Shown here: positions 1 to 8,553 of the stretch, one piece after another
Layout: the number at the start of each line of letters is the position of its first letter
Position numbering within the stretch: the first letter of the stretch is position 1
Assembly (NCBI GenBank): GCA_013335535.1
Contig: JAAXVL010000001.1
Span: 982,125 to 1,046,124, forward strand
DNA: 64,000 nt
Reading direction: 5' to 3'
From: Azonexaceae bacterium
GTDB taxonomy: Bacteria > Pseudomonadota > Gammaproteobacteria > Burkholderiales > Rhodocyclaceae
The notes under the pieces: generated by a model
Database searches by the model: none
The model's input: only the letters and a program-made list of their open reading frames with translations
Told to the model about the DNA's origin: nothing
Program-made: the position numbers and the translations under genes

Positions 1-52
1 TGTTCCAGCGCTGGTAGCCCGCGAGCTTGTCCTTTGGTATGACGCCTGCCAT
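1..52 (-). CDS. fliH: FliH, flagellar export ATPase regulator (N-terminal fragment)
   Basis: Only the first 17 codons are inside the window (MAGVIPKDKLAGYQRWN...), read on the minus strand from an ATG at 52 and running off the left edge. The start lies 6 bases after the fliG stop, so it continues the fliF-fliG operon. The identity rests on gene order (fliF, fliG, fliH is the standard order) and on the short N-terminus, which resembles betaproteobacterial FliH openings. FliH binds the FliI ATPase of the flagellar export apparatus in the cytoplasm. Confidence 0.6.
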   Translation of the reverse strand, partial: MAGVIPKDKLAGYQRWN

Positions 53-58
53 CTCGTG

Positions 59-1063
59 TTAGACCATTTGTTCGCCGCCGGCTCCACCAAGGACGATTTG
101 TCCTTCGTCTGCCAGGCGACGCACCACCTTGAGGATTTCTTTCTGCTCGCCTTCCACTTCGGAAAGGCGGACTGGGCCTTTCGACTCCAGGTCTTCGCGC
201 AGCATCTCTGCTGCACGTTGCGACATGTTCTTGAAAATCTTCTCGCGGAGGTCGGGGGAGGCTCCCTTGAGTGCGAGGATCAACGAGTCCGACTGAACTT
301 CGCGCAAAATGAGCTGGATGGAGCGATCGTCGATCTCCAGCAGGTTTTCGAAAACAAACATCTCGTCGAGAATCTTCTGGGCGAGGTCCGGGTCATACTC
401 GCGGATTGCGTCGACGACTGAAGTTTCGTTGGCAGTGCCGATGAAGTTGAGAATTTCGGCAACGGTACGTACACCGCCCATTGCTGTCCGCTTGACACTG
501 GTCGAGCCGGACAGGATGCGCATCATCGCTTCATTCAATTCGCGCAGCGCGGTGGGCTGAATCCCTTCCAGTGTGGCGATACGCAACACCACGTCATTAC
601 GCAGACGCTCGGTAAAATGATTGAGAATTTCGCTGGAGTGGTCGTGCTCCAGATGGACCAGAATCGTGGCGATAATCTGTGGGTGCTCGTTCTTGATCAG
701 GTCGGCGACGGTCGTTGCATCCATCCATTTCAAGCCCTCGATTCCCGATGTCTCTCCACCTTGGAGAATTCGTGAAATAAGGTTCGATGCCTTGTCGTCG
801 CCCAGCGCCTTGGTCAGCACGGAGCGAATGTAATTGTCGGTATCGACGTGTACGGCAGCATGTTCTTCGGCATTTTTGTGGAACTCGTCGAGCACGCCCT
901 CGACTGTAGTTCGCGGCACACTCTTGAGCGCCGCCATGGCGTGTCCGAGTTTCTGCACCTCGCGTGGTCCAAGGTGCTTTAGGACTTCGGCTGCATGGTC
1001 TTCGCCGAGGGCGATCAGCAGGGTCGCGCTCTTTTCCAGCCCGTCTTCAGCATTAGGAGGCAT
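59..1063 (-). CDS. fliG: FliG, flagellar motor switch protein
   Basis: 334 residues, the usual FliG length. FliG sits on the cytoplasmic face of the MS ring, binds FliM, and its C-terminal domain meets the stator, so it carries torque and switching. Family features are visible: an N-terminal stretch with EKSATLLIALGEDHAAEVLKHL that contacts FliF, the middle-domain EHPQ segment (KNEHPQIIATILVHL), and a charged C-terminal region around DDRSIQLILREV. The ATG at 1063 overlaps the end of fliF by 11 bases, which points to translational coupling. Confidence 0.96.
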   Translation of the reverse strand: MPPNAEDGLEKSATLLIALGEDHAAEVLKHLGPREVQKLGHAMAALKSVPRTTVEGVLDEFHKNAEEHAAVHVDTDNYIRSVLTKALGDDKASNLISRILQGGETSGIEGLKWMDATTVADLIKNEHPQIIATILVHLEHDHSSEILNHFTERLRNDVVLRIATLEGIQPTALRELNEAMMRILSGSTSVKRTAMGGVRTVAEILNFIGTANETSVVDAIREYDPDLAQKILDEMFVFENLLEIDDRSIQLILREVQSDSLILALKGASPDLREKIFKNMSQRAAEMLREDLESKGPVRLSEVEGEQKEILKVVRRLADEGQIVLGGAGGEQMV

Positions 1064-2801
1064 TGGCGCCCATCCAGTCCTTGATGATGTTGGCGACTGC
1101 CTTTGGATCAGCCCCGGCTATGTCGCGTGCCTTCTGTACCTTGGCGGCATAGTGATCGATCCGGACGTGGTCTTCGCCTGCCTCTCCTTCGAGGCCGGCA
1201 ATCTTGACGTGTGCTGCGGCACCGGCAACGCCCTCGGCTGTTGCCGCAGCCTTGCGCTCGGAGGCCGAGGGGAACATGGTTTTCAGCGAAGGCTGGATAA
1301 TCTTCAGGAACAGGAAGGCAACAACCAAGGCGATCAGCAGGTATTTGAAAATATCCTTGGCATAGGAGATGGTTTCCGGATCTTTCCAGAGTGGCATCGA
1401 ACTGTCGATCTTTTCTCCGGCTGTAAAGGGGGCGTTCGCAACCGAGATCGAGTCGCCGCGTTCCTTGTTAAAGCCCATCGCCTCGCGGACCAGTTCGTTA
1501 ATCTGTTTCATTTCCGGTTCGGGAATCGGCTTGTTGACCGGTTGGCCGTTCTTGTCGATGTCCTTGCGATGATTGATGACCACTGCGGCTGACAGGCGTC
1601 GGATGTCGCCCATGCCTTGCTTTGTGTGACGGATAGTCTTGTCTACTTCGAAATTAACCGTAGCGGCCTTGCTTGTGTTGATCGGCTGGCCAACGGCATT
1701 GAGCGGTGCCGTGACGCCAGCGGCGTCGAGCTTGCCTTGAATTTCGGCTGCTTTTCCCGTTTGGCTGGGAGGGGTACCGGTTGCCGGCTGCGTCAGCGGT
1801 GCGGTTGCAGGTACCGGTGGCTGGTTGGTTAGTGCGCCCGGAACACCGCCGGCCGCCTGGTTTACGCTGGCCGATTCATTGGTTTGACGGCTACGAATGG
1901 CGGTGGTTTCCGGCGTATTGTTGGGACGGTAGCTCTCAGCCGTTTGCTCGCTTTGGGAAAAATCGATGTCGGCTGCCACCTGAACCTTGAAATTTTCACC
2001 ACCCAGCATAGGCTTCAGGATGTCCTCGATCCGTTTGATGATGCTGCTCTCGATATCCCGAACATATTTGACTTGTGTGGCATCAAGGCCGGCTTCAGTC
2101 AGTTTGTTTTTCAGTTGTGAAAGCAGCGCCCCGGTCTGGTCGATGACGGTGACGTTGGTGGCCGGCAGTTGCGGTACGCTGGATGAAACTAGGTGTGTAA
2201 TGCCGGCGATCTGTGCGCTATCCAGCGTGCGTCCGGGATAAACGTTGAGCATTACCGATGCCGTCGGTTTTTGCTCTTCGCGGACGAAAACCGAAGGTTT
2301 GGGAATGGCCAGATGGACGCGTGCCGACTGCACTGCGCCGATTGACTGAATGGTACGCGCCAGTTCGCCCTCCAGTCCGCGCTGGTAATTGACCTGTTCG
2401 GCAAACTGGCTGATGCCGAATTTCTGGTTTTCCATCAATTCGAAGCCAACCATGCCACCACGCGGCAGGCCTTGTGAGGCAAGCTTGAGGCGAATGTCAT
2501 GAACGCGGTCTGCGGGAACCTGCAGTGCGCCATTGTCGCTGTAGCGGTGGGGAATATTTTGCTGCTCGAGAACGGTGACGATCGTCCCGCCATCCTTTTC
2601 GTTGAGATTGGAGAACAGGGTTTTCCAGTCTGGTTGCCGGCTCCAGAGGATCGCGCCGACGATGATGGCGATCATGGCGGCCGTTGCCACCATGAAGACA
2701 AGCTTCTGCTGGCCGCCGAGCCGGTCGAAGGCGTCGCGCAGACGTTCCACCGGATTTGCTGCCGGTGCGTTTCCTGCTGTCGTCTCAGTTGTTGCTGCCA
2801 T
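1053..2801 (-). CDS. fliF: FliF, flagellar MS-ring protein
   Basis: About 582 residues. FliF is an inner-membrane protein that builds the MS ring, the base of the flagellum. There is an N-terminal transmembrane segment near residues 35-55 (KLVFMVATAAMIAIIVGAILW), ring-building motifs through the periplasmic part, a second membrane segment near residue 480 (YLLIALVVAFLFLKII) and a short cytoplasmic tail that binds FliG. I take the ATG at 2801 rather than the TTG just before it. Fifty bases upstream is a sigma-54-like element. FliE, which often precedes FliF, is here on the opposite strand 2.7 kb away. Confidence 0.95.
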   Translation of the reverse strand: MAATTETTAGNAPAANPVERLRDAFDRLGGQQKLVFMVATAAMIAIIVGAILWSRQPDWKTLFSNLNEKDGGTIVTVLEQQNIPHRYSDNGALQVPADRVHDIRLKLASQGLPRGGMVGFELMENQKFGISQFAEQVNYQRGLEGELARTIQSIGAVQSARVHLAIPKPSVFVREEQKPTASVMLNVYPGRTLDSAQIAGITHLVSSSVPQLPATNVTVIDQTGALLSQLKNKLTEAGLDATQVKYVRDIESSIIKRIEDILKPMLGGENFKVQVAADIDFSQSEQTAESYRPNNTPETTAIRSRQTNESASVNQAAGGVPGALTNQPPVPATAPLTQPATGTPPSQTGKAAEIQGKLDAAGVTAPLNAVGQPINTSKAATVNFEVDKTIRHTKQGMGDIRRLSAAVVINHRKDIDKNGQPVNKPIPEPEMKQINELVREAMGFNKERGDSISVANAPFTAGEKIDSSMPLWKDPETISYAKDIFKYLLIALVVAFLFLKIIQPSLKTMFPSASERKAAATAEGVAGAAAHVKIAGLEGEAGEDHVRIDHYAAKVQKARDIAGADPKAVANIIKDWMGANAS

Positions 2802-2837
2802 CAATAGCCGGTCAAATTGCGGTGAAACAGAAGAAGA

Positions 2838-2854
2838 ATCAATAGAGAAGCCAA
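2838..2854 (-). promoter_or_regulatory. Possible sigma-54 promoter for fliF
   Basis: Read on the minus strand the element is TTGGC-N7-TTGAT. The -24 half is good; the -12 half has TTGA where TTGC is expected. It sits about 35 bases upstream of the fliF start. FleR-type activators drive sigma-54 promoters of middle flagellar genes, and fleSR is divergent from this gene, so the location is plausible, but the imperfect -12 box keeps confidence low. Confidence 0.4.
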
Positions 2855-2932
2855 ATTATCCTAGAAATATTCTACTATTACCCGCGCTGAATTCACCCTT
2901 TCTTTTTCGATGTTGCCGTACAGGTCAATCTC

Positions 2933-4105
2933 TTGACACTCGATACAGACACCAAGACCGCTGAGTTGCAACGGGCATTTGCCATGTTCAATCAGGTTTC
3001 GGCCGAGCTGACCCAGGCTTATGAGGCCCTGCAGGTTCGCGCCGCCTCGCTGACAGAGGAACTGGCGATTGCCAATGGTGAATTGCGTCGGCAATATCAG
3101 GAAAAAGAAGCGCTTTCCGAGCGTCTCTCGTCCTTGCTTGACGCCTTGCCGGCCGGTGTGGTGTTACTCGATTCTGCGGCCATCGTTGTCGCGGTCAACC
3201 CTGCTGCCATGGCAATTTTCGGAGCGGACATGATCGGGCAGCATTGGGGCGATGTGGCGCGGGCCAGCTTGGAGCCGACAATGGCTATTGGCGAGTGGTT
3301 GCACGGCGATAGCCGGTTGTCGATTGGGGAAAGCTCGCTGCCTTCGGCGGGTGGAAAAATTCTACTTATCCACGATGTGACTGCCGCCCACCATATGAAA
3401 ACCGAGCTGGAGCGCAGTCAGCGCTTGGCGGCCATGGGTGAAATGGCTGCCTCGCTGGCGCATCAGTTGCGTACGCCGCTGGCCGCTGCGTTGCTTTATA
3501 CCGCCAACCTTGGCCAGGCAGGCGTTCCGGATGAGGCGCGGGCGCGCTTCTCCGAAAAGGCAAGCGGCCAGTTGCGTCGTCTTGAGCGGTTGATCCAGGA
3601 TGTTCTGCTCTTCGCGCGGGGTGAGAGCATTGGGCGGGATGTCATCCCCGTGTCCGATTTGCTGGCCGAGGCCGCTCAGACAGTCGAGCCATTGATGGGG
3701 GAGCACGGTCTCGAATTTTCGCTGGATGATGCTTGTGCGGGGGCGGTTATTGTAGGCAGTCGCAAAGCCTTATTTGGGGCGCTTGTCAATTTGCTGGAAA
3801 ATGCCATGCAGGCGACAGCTGGGGGCGGCAAAATTTGCCTGTCCGGCAATATTCGCGGCGATCTTGTGGCGCTTGGCGTGCGCGATAGCGGACCGGGTGT
3901 ATCGCGTGAAATGCAGGCACGGATTTTTGAACCGTTTTTTACGACCAAGGGGCAGGGGACCGGCCTCGGGTTGGCCATTGCGCTTGGCGTGGCGCGGGCG
4001 CATGGCGGCACGCTGGAGCTATTTTCCGAGCCGGGCGACGGCGCCGAATTTGTCATCACCTTGCCGGTTGCACCGGTAGAGAGCGAATCTGAACACCATG
4101 GCTGA
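2933..4105 (+). CDS. fleS: FleS-type flagellar sensor histidine kinase
   Basis: About 390 residues, soluble. An N-terminal coiled coil (residues 10-70) is followed by a PAS-like sensor domain (70-150), the dimerisation/phosphoacceptor H-box LAHQLRTP with His near 177, and an ATP-binding domain with NLLENAMQAT and the G-box GLGLAIA. No membrane segment is seen, as in FleS/FlrB of Pseudomonas and Vibrio. It overlaps the response regulator gene by 8 bases. The start is uncertain: there is no ATG or GTG in frame upstream before a stop, so TTG 2933 or ATG 2984 must be used. It should phosphorylate the FleR-like partner in response to early hook-basal body assembly. Confidence 0.85.
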   Translation: MTLDTDTKTAELQRAFAMFNQVSAELTQAYEALQVRAASLTEELAIANGELRRQYQEKEALSERLSSLLDALPAGVVLLDSAAIVVAVNPAAMAIFGADMIGQHWGDVARASLEPTMAIGEWLHGDSRLSIGESSLPSAGGKILLIHDVTAAHHMKTELERSQRLAAMGEMAASLAHQLRTPLAAALLYTANLGQAGVPDEARARFSEKASGQLRRLERLIQDVLLFARGESIGRDVIPVSDLLAEAAQTVEPLMGEHGLEFSLDDACAGAVIVGSRKALFGALVNLLENAMQATAGGGKICLSGNIRGDLVALGVRDSGPGVSREMQARIFEPFFTTKGQGTGLGLAIALGVARAHGGTLELFSEPGDGAEFVITLPVAPVESESEHHG

Positions 4106-5447
4106 ACACAGTTTGCCCATTCTTGTTGTCGAAGATGATCCTAGTCTGCGTGAGGCGATTGGTGACACGCTGGAGCTTGCCGGGCGCCCCTACGTAGCCG
4201 TCGATGGCGGTGAGGCAGCCTTGAAAGTGCTGGCAGAACAAGCTTTTTCGATTGTCGTCAGCGATGTGCGCATGATGCCGATGGATGGCATCACTTTGTT
4301 GAAGGAGATTCGGGCTCGCCTGCCGCATTTGCCGGTGGTTTTGATGACAGCGTATGCCGAGGTGGACAAGGCGGTCGATGCCATGCGATCGGGGGCTTGT
4401 GATTTCCTTCTCAAGCCTTTTGAGCCGAAGGCCTTGCTCGCCCACATCAATAAATATGAATTGCCGGGCACCGATGATGGCGCTGGTGTTGTTGCCATCG
4501 ACCCGGCCAGTCGTGAATTATTCGCCATCGCCCAGCGCGTGGCGCAGACCGATGCAACGGTTCTGCTTACGGGAGAATCGGGGGTTGGCAAGGAAGTGGT
4601 CGCTCGCTTTATCCATCGGCAGTCAGCGCGTCGGAACGGGCCGTTTGTGGCGATTAACTGCGCGGCGATTCCGGATAGTTTGCTCGAGGCGACTTTGTTT
4701 GGCTATGAGAAGGGGGCCTTTACCGGTGCCCAGCAGGCGCAGGCCGGGAAATTCGAGCAGGCTCAGGATGGCACGTTACTCCTCGACGAAGTCACCGAGA
4801 TGCCGATGGGGCTCCAGGCCAAGTTGCTCCGTGTTTTGCAGGAGCGCGAGGTGGAGCGGGTGGGCGGCAAGAAGCCGGTAGCGCTGAATATCCGCATTGT
4901 TGCCACCTCCAACCGCGATATGGCCGAGGCGGTGGCCAAAGGTGTTTTTCGCGAGGATCTGTTTTACCGCCTCAACGTATTCCCGGTGGCCATTCCGCCG
5001 CTACGTGAGCGGCCGCTCGATATCGTGCCGATCGCCCGCTATTTCCTGGTCGAGCATGGTGGTCGCTTTGGTCGGAATGGGGTCCGTTTTGGAAATCTGG
5101 CTGAGCAGGCGCTAGTGCAACATGGCTGGCCGGGCAATGTCCGGGAGCTGGAAAATGTGATTCAGCGCGCCCTTATTCTGTCGACCGGGTCGGAGATCGA
5201 TGTCGATCATCTGCGTTTGGTGCCTGCTGTGGCTGGAATTGTGGCCAAGGCTGCGGTGCAAAGTCCGGTGCCAGAATCCGATAAAAGGGTCGATAATATG
5301 AAAGATCTGGAGCGCGAACATATCCTGCGCACCTTGGCTGAAGTCGATGGCTCAAGAAAGCTGGCCATTGAGCGCTTGGGGATTTCTGAACGGACATTGC
5401 GCTACAAGCTGCAGCAGTACCGGGATGAAGGGTTTTTTAAGGATTGA
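4098..5447 (+). CDS. fleR: FleR-type sigma-54 response regulator
   Basis: 449 residues in NtrC architecture: receiver domain (residues 5-120, phosphoacceptor Asp near 56 in VVSDVRMMP), AAA+ domain with Walker A GESGVGKE and the sigma-54 contact motif GAFTGA, then a Fis-type helix-turn-helix at the C-terminus (RKLAIERLGISERTLRYKLQ). It activates sigma-54 promoters of middle flagellar genes. Translationally coupled to the kinase gene upstream. The fliE promoter begins three bases past its stop codon and is an obvious candidate target. Confidence 0.9.
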   Translation: MAEHSLPILVVEDDPSLREAIGDTLELAGRPYVAVDGGEAALKVLAEQAFSIVVSDVRMMPMDGITLLKEIRARLPHLPVVLMTAYAEVDKAVDAMRSGACDFLLKPFEPKALLAHINKYELPGTDDGAGVVAIDPASRELFAIAQRVAQTDATVLLTGESGVGKEVVARFIHRQSARRNGPFVAINCAAIPDSLLEATLFGYEKGAFTGAQQAQAGKFEQAQDGTLLLDEVTEMPMGLQAKLLRVLQEREVERVGGKKPVALNIRIVATSNRDMAEAVAKGVFREDLFYRLNVFPVAIPPLRERPLDIVPIARYFLVEHGGRFGRNGVRFGNLAEQALVQHGWPGNVRELENVIQRALILSTGSEIDVDHLRLVPAVAGIVAKAAVQSPVPESDKRVDNMKDLEREHILRTLAEVDGSRKLAIERLGISERTLRYKLQQYRDEGFFKD

Positions 5448-5449
5448 AG

Positions 5450-5466
5450 TTGGCCTGACTATTGCT
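5450..5466 (+). promoter_or_regulatory. Sigma-54 promoter of fliE
   Basis: TTGGC-N7-TTGCT with GG and GC separated by exactly 10 bases, matching the -24/-12 consensus. It lies 30 bases before the fliE ATG and directly after the gene for the sigma-54 activator FleR. This is one of the two clearest sigma-54 elements in the window. Confidence 0.85.
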
Positions 5467-5495
5467 TGTGTTGATGCAGGATTAAGGAGCTGGTT

Positions 5496-5822
5496 ATGGA
5501 CACCCAAGGTATTGAGCAAATGTTAAGCGTGCTGCGGTCTACTGCAGCGCAGGCATCCGGCAAGTCGGCCGAGAGCGCGGCTAGCGGTGCGGCTGGTGGG
5601 GTGGATTTTGCACAGGTGCTGAAGTCTTCAATCGACAAGGTCAATCAGACCCAGCAGCAGGCTGACACGATGGCGGAAAAACTTGCCGCTGGCGATACCA
5701 CCCAGAATCTTCATGAGGTGATGATAGCGCTGCAGACGGCCAGTGTTTCCTTTCAGGAAATGGTTCAGGTACGCAATAAACTGGTCACGGCCTATCAGGA
5801 CGTGATGAACATCCAGGTTTAA
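5496..5822 (+). CDS. fliE: FliE, flagellar hook-basal body junction protein
   Basis: 108 residues, typical for FliE. It is exported by the flagellar type III system and links the MS ring to the rod. The conserved C-terminal half is clear: VDFAQVLKSSIDKVNQTQQQAD followed by LHEVMIALQTASVSFQEMVQVRNKLVTAYQDVMNIQV. A ribosome site AGGAG precedes the ATG. It is transcribed away from fliF, from its own sigma-54 promoter, and stands as a single-gene unit that converges on ycgR. Confidence 0.96.
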   Translation: MDTQGIEQMLSVLRSTAAQASGKSAESAASGAAGGVDFAQVLKSSIDKVNQTQQQADTMAEKLAAGDTTQNLHEVMIALQTASVSFQEMVQVRNKLVTAYQDVMNIQV

Positions 5823-5830
5823 GCCGGAGC

Positions 5831-6628
5831 TTAATATTCCAGTTCCGAGCGGAGCGCTTTGCGTTCACGTTCCAGGCGCGTGATGTAGCGCTCGATGAAG
5901 GCTAGCCGGGTTCCCGGCAGGCTGACAAATTCGCAGCCAAGCCGCAATTGTTGTTGGCCGTCGATCATCTCGATTTTCAGCACTTCACAGACCCGCAGAT
6001 TGACCGAAAGTACGCTTTCGCCCGGAATTTCCAGGCGGCAATCGTGAAACAGTTCCCCTAACGAAAATAGTTCGGCATCGTCTACCGGACCCAGCAAGCT
6101 AAGTCCGCCACCGCTCAGGTCAAATAACGGGTAATCGACGACTGAATGGCCGCCTGTGGGATTCGGGACGGCAAGCTTGCAACGCAGGGGCGTGACGTGG
6201 TGCGGCGTTTCGACGCGAAAGAATTCGCGTCGCTGCAACCGCAGGATCGAGGCCGGGATTGGGGCGATCAAGGCTTTTTTGCCATCAATGGTCGCCATCG
6301 ACAAGCCGGGTAGGCGAATCTGGATCTTGATGCGTTCCAGCGGGGCAGACAGCGTGATCCGAGCGGCCTTGAGGGCTGCATCGTTGCTTGCCACATGATT
6401 GGATCCGTCGAGAACCAGCTGGTTTGCGTTTTCGTCGATCGACAGCAGCGTCGAGAGAAAGAATTCCTTGCCGTCGTCCAGATAGACCGTGATCAGGGTG
6501 TGATGCTTGAGCAGGGCGCGCAGATGAACGGAAATTTCAGCGCGGTTGTGGAGGAGGTACTTGCCGTAGGTGGCGGGTTGGTCGATTTCAAAAACTGGAA
6601 CCGAAACTTCGTTCTGGGCGAGGGTCAT
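5831..6628 (-). CDS. ycgR: YcgR-type c-di-GMP flagellar brake protein (PilZ)
   Basis: About 265 residues from the ATG at 6628 (MTLAQNEVSVP), chosen because it follows the upstream stop by 10 bases and has an AGGT-like ribosome site; a longer version would overlap the upstream gene. The N-terminal half is the YcgR domain and the C-terminal half a PilZ domain with the c-di-GMP motif RREFFR and the DLSGGG (D/NxSxxG) motif. YcgR proteins bind c-di-GMP and slow the motor through FliG/MotA. Its place at the end of the flaG-fliDSTK run and near a large diguanylate cyclase gene fits motility control. Confidence 0.9.
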   Translation of the reverse strand: MTLAQNEVSVPVFEIDQPATYGKYLLHNRAEISVHLRALLKHHTLITVYLDDGKEFFLSTLLSIDENANQLVLDGSNHVASNDAALKAARITLSAPLERIKIQIRLPGLSMATIDGKKALIAPIPASILRLQRREFFRVETPHHVTPLRCKLAVPNPTGGHSVVDYPLFDLSGGGLSLLGPVDDAELFSLGELFHDCRLEIPGESVLSVNLRVCEVLKIEMIDGQQQLRLGCEFVSLPGTRLAFIERYITRLERERKALRSELEY

Positions 6629-6638
6629 GAAACCTAAA

Positions 6639-6950
6639 TTATGGTGGAGGTTGAGCGGACAGGCCGATCTGCGTGGCTGGGCTGCCGTGTTCAAGACGGT
6701 AAAGCCACGCCAGTAGTTCTGCTACCGCCATGTATAACTGGGGGGGGATGCGCTCGTCAATATCCACCTGGGTTAGCAAGGCGACAAGTTCCGGTGATTC
6801 ATGGACATAAATGCCGTGCTCCTTGGCGCGGGCGATGATCTGCTCGGCAATCAGCCCCTTGCCTTTGGCGACGACGCGCGGTGCGGCATCGGTCTGGCTG
6901 TAGGCCAAAGCGACTGCCTCGCGGGTAGCGTCAAACCCCGGCTTGGCCAT
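6639..6950 (-). CDS. Stand-alone FlhB C-terminal domain protein (FlhB-like)
   Basis: 103 residues. It resembles only the cytoplasmic C-terminal domain of FlhB/YscU, the export switch (AVALAYSQTDAAPRVVAKGKGLIAEQIIARAKEHGIYVHESPELVALL), with no membrane part. The autocleavage NPTH motif of true FlhB is absent; the equivalent position reads DAAP. Such short FlhB homologues (FhlX/FlhX type) occur beside fliK in many proteobacteria. It overlaps fliK by 20 bases, suggesting coupled expression with the hook-length ruler whose signal the FlhB domain receives. Confidence 0.85.
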   Translation of the reverse strand: MAKPGFDATREAVALAYSQTDAAPRVVAKGKGLIAEQIIARAKEHGIYVHESPELVALLTQVDIDERIPPQLYMAVAELLAWLYRLEHGSPATQIGLSAQPPP

Positions 6951-8259
6951 GATCTACGTGTAGTTGGGTGAGCGTCAGCCCAGCCGCTTCCAGTTGCTCG
7001 CGAAGCGGCTGGATACTGTTGCGCAGGGTCGCTTCGCTGGCTGGGTTTTCCGCGCTGACCGAAACGGCCAGTGTGCCGCCTGCGCCCAGTCGAAGGGTGA
7101 CATCGATACCACCGAGGGCGGGCAAATCCAGTTTGAGGCGGGTCTGCCACTGGCTGGCTTGTTCGTTATCCTGTGACGGCTTCGATTCCTGATCGCCGGA
7201 AATTTCCCACCACATCGGTTGCCCCGGCCAAACCTGGCCTTGCCAGACAAAGTTCTGCGTCGCCAGGCCATTCAGCTGTTGTTGAACCAACGGTACCAGC
7301 TCGCGCTGGACGGGATTTTCGTTCGGGATGGCTGCTGTGCTAGTCGAAACCGCAGCATGTGGCGCGGGCGACGTAGTCGCAGCGTTTGAATTCAGAGGCA
7401 AACCTTCGATTTTTTCGCCAAAATTCCGGTTGACCGTGGAATTCGTATGAAGCGCTTGCGCTTTGTCAGCAGTCTCTCTGGGCGGCGACTGCACCAAAAC
7501 GTCTTCATCCGGCAAAACCGTTTCGGTCGTTTGCGTTGCGGAAATTGAGGGGCGCAGCAGTTGCTCCTGGGAGATGTCACCAGCAAGCTTGTTTCCCGGT
7601 GGAAAATTTGAACTGCGATTGATGAATTCTGGCGCATTCAAGGGGGCCGGGGAAAGTTTGCCCTGTGGTTCCTGCAGCAACGCTGCGGTGGGCAGTTGTC
7701 CGCTAACCCAGCGTGCCTGATGTGCTTCATAGAACATGCCGCTCTGGCTGAGTGCCTGTTTCAATACGGGCGCCAGATCAGCCGCGGATTGGGGCATCAC
7801 TTCGACCAGCGGCTGGCTGCGATTAAGTGCGGCGGGTGCCGCCTGTTTTCCTTCCCCTTCCAGCGGTGTCAGCAAATTGCCGATGACTTTGCCCGCGGTG
7901 CTCAAGGAGGTGCTGACCGATTCGGGGGGGCTGGTGGCTGCTTTTCCCGAAGAGCGATTGGCTATGAAGGCAAGAATAAGCTTGCCATCGCTCTCCGCAA
8001 CTTCAAGTTCGAGGGTGTCGCCGGCTTTTGCTGAAAAAGGCAGCGCCAGTGTGATTTCGCGTTGGGCGACGACGGCACGGTATGTGCCGTTCGGCAGCAT
8101 GGCCTGAACTTCGGCCAGTATGCGCTGGCCGGGAACGGCGTTGCTGAGTACATCGGCAACGCGCTGTGCGGCCGGGACAGGGGCTGTTTGCTGGGACTGG
8201 AGCGCCCCGGTATCGGGCAAGACCAGGCGCAAACTGCTGGCAACGTCGGGCGGAATCAT
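6931..8259 (-). CDS. fliK: FliK, flagellar hook-length control protein
   Basis: 442 residues. The C-terminal 90 residues are the conserved hook-length control domain (WQTRLKLDLPALGGIDVTLRL ... SIQPLREQLEAAGL), which interacts with FlhB to switch export specificity. The N-terminal and middle parts are low in conservation and rich in Ala, Gln, Ser, Thr and Pro, as expected of the secreted ruler. The gene carries one copy of the GTTGACCGTGG repeat (7429-7439) inside its variable middle region. Confidence 0.9.
   Translation of the reverse strand: MIPPDVASSLRLVLPDTGALQSQQTAPVPAAQRVADVLSNAVPGQRILAEVQAMLPNGTYRAVVAQREITLALPFSAKAGDTLELEVAESDGKLILAFIANRSSGKAATSPPESVSTSLSTAGKVIGNLLTPLEGEGKQAAPAALNRSQPLVEVMPQSAADLAPVLKQALSQSGMFYEAHQARWVSGQLPTAALLQEPQGKLSPAPLNAPEFINRSSNFPPGNKLAGDISQEQLLRPSISATQTTETVLPDEDVLVQSPPRETADKAQALHTNSTVNRNFGEKIEGLPLNSNAATTSPAPHAAVSTSTAAIPNENPVQRELVPLVQQQLNGLATQNFVWQGQVWPGQPMWWEISGDQESKPSQDNEQASQWQTRLKLDLPALGGIDVTLRLGAGGTLAVSVSAENPASEATLRNSIQPLREQLEAAGLTLTQLHVDHGQAGV
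7429..7439 (+). repeat. GTTGACCGTGG repeat, copy 1 (in fliK)
   Basis: Extended match AAATTCCGGTTGACCGTGG on the plus strand, inside the variable middle part of fliK. Confidence 0.75.
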
Positions 8260-8268
8260 CCTGGGTGA

Positions 8269-8550
8269 TTACGACAAAGGAGCAAGGCGGGACAACAGCT
8301 TTGCCACATCCTCGCGCCAGGGGGTTACGTACTCCATAACCTCCCGATCCAGGCCTTGAATTTCCCGAATGATTTGCGCCACAGAAGCCTGCTCGGCAGG
8401 CGTCATGGCTTGGTTTGCCAAGCTTAATCGGGCGATGAGTGTGGCGCGTTGTTCCTGCGCCATAGCGAGCGGTTCCCACGCCTGCTGTTTGGCCTGTTCA
8501 AGCATTTGCCGGGAAAGCTCCAGCAAGGTGGTGTAACCAGCCACGCTCAT
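8269..8550 (-). CDS. fliT: FliT-like flagellar chaperone
   Basis: 93 residues, all-helical, following fliS by 3 bases. FliT is the export chaperone of the filament cap protein FliD. The sequence (YTTLLELSRQMLEQAKQQAWEPL...) matches the FliT pattern of an N-terminal helix with scattered Leu and Trp, and the position in the order fliD-fliS-fliT supports the call. Sequence conservation in this family is low. Confidence 0.75.
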   Translation of the reverse strand: MSVAGYTTLLELSRQMLEQAKQQAWEPLAMAQEQRATLIARLSLANQAMTPAEQASVAQIIREIQGLDREVMEYVTPWREDVAKLLSRLAPLS

Positions 8551-8553
8551 GGA

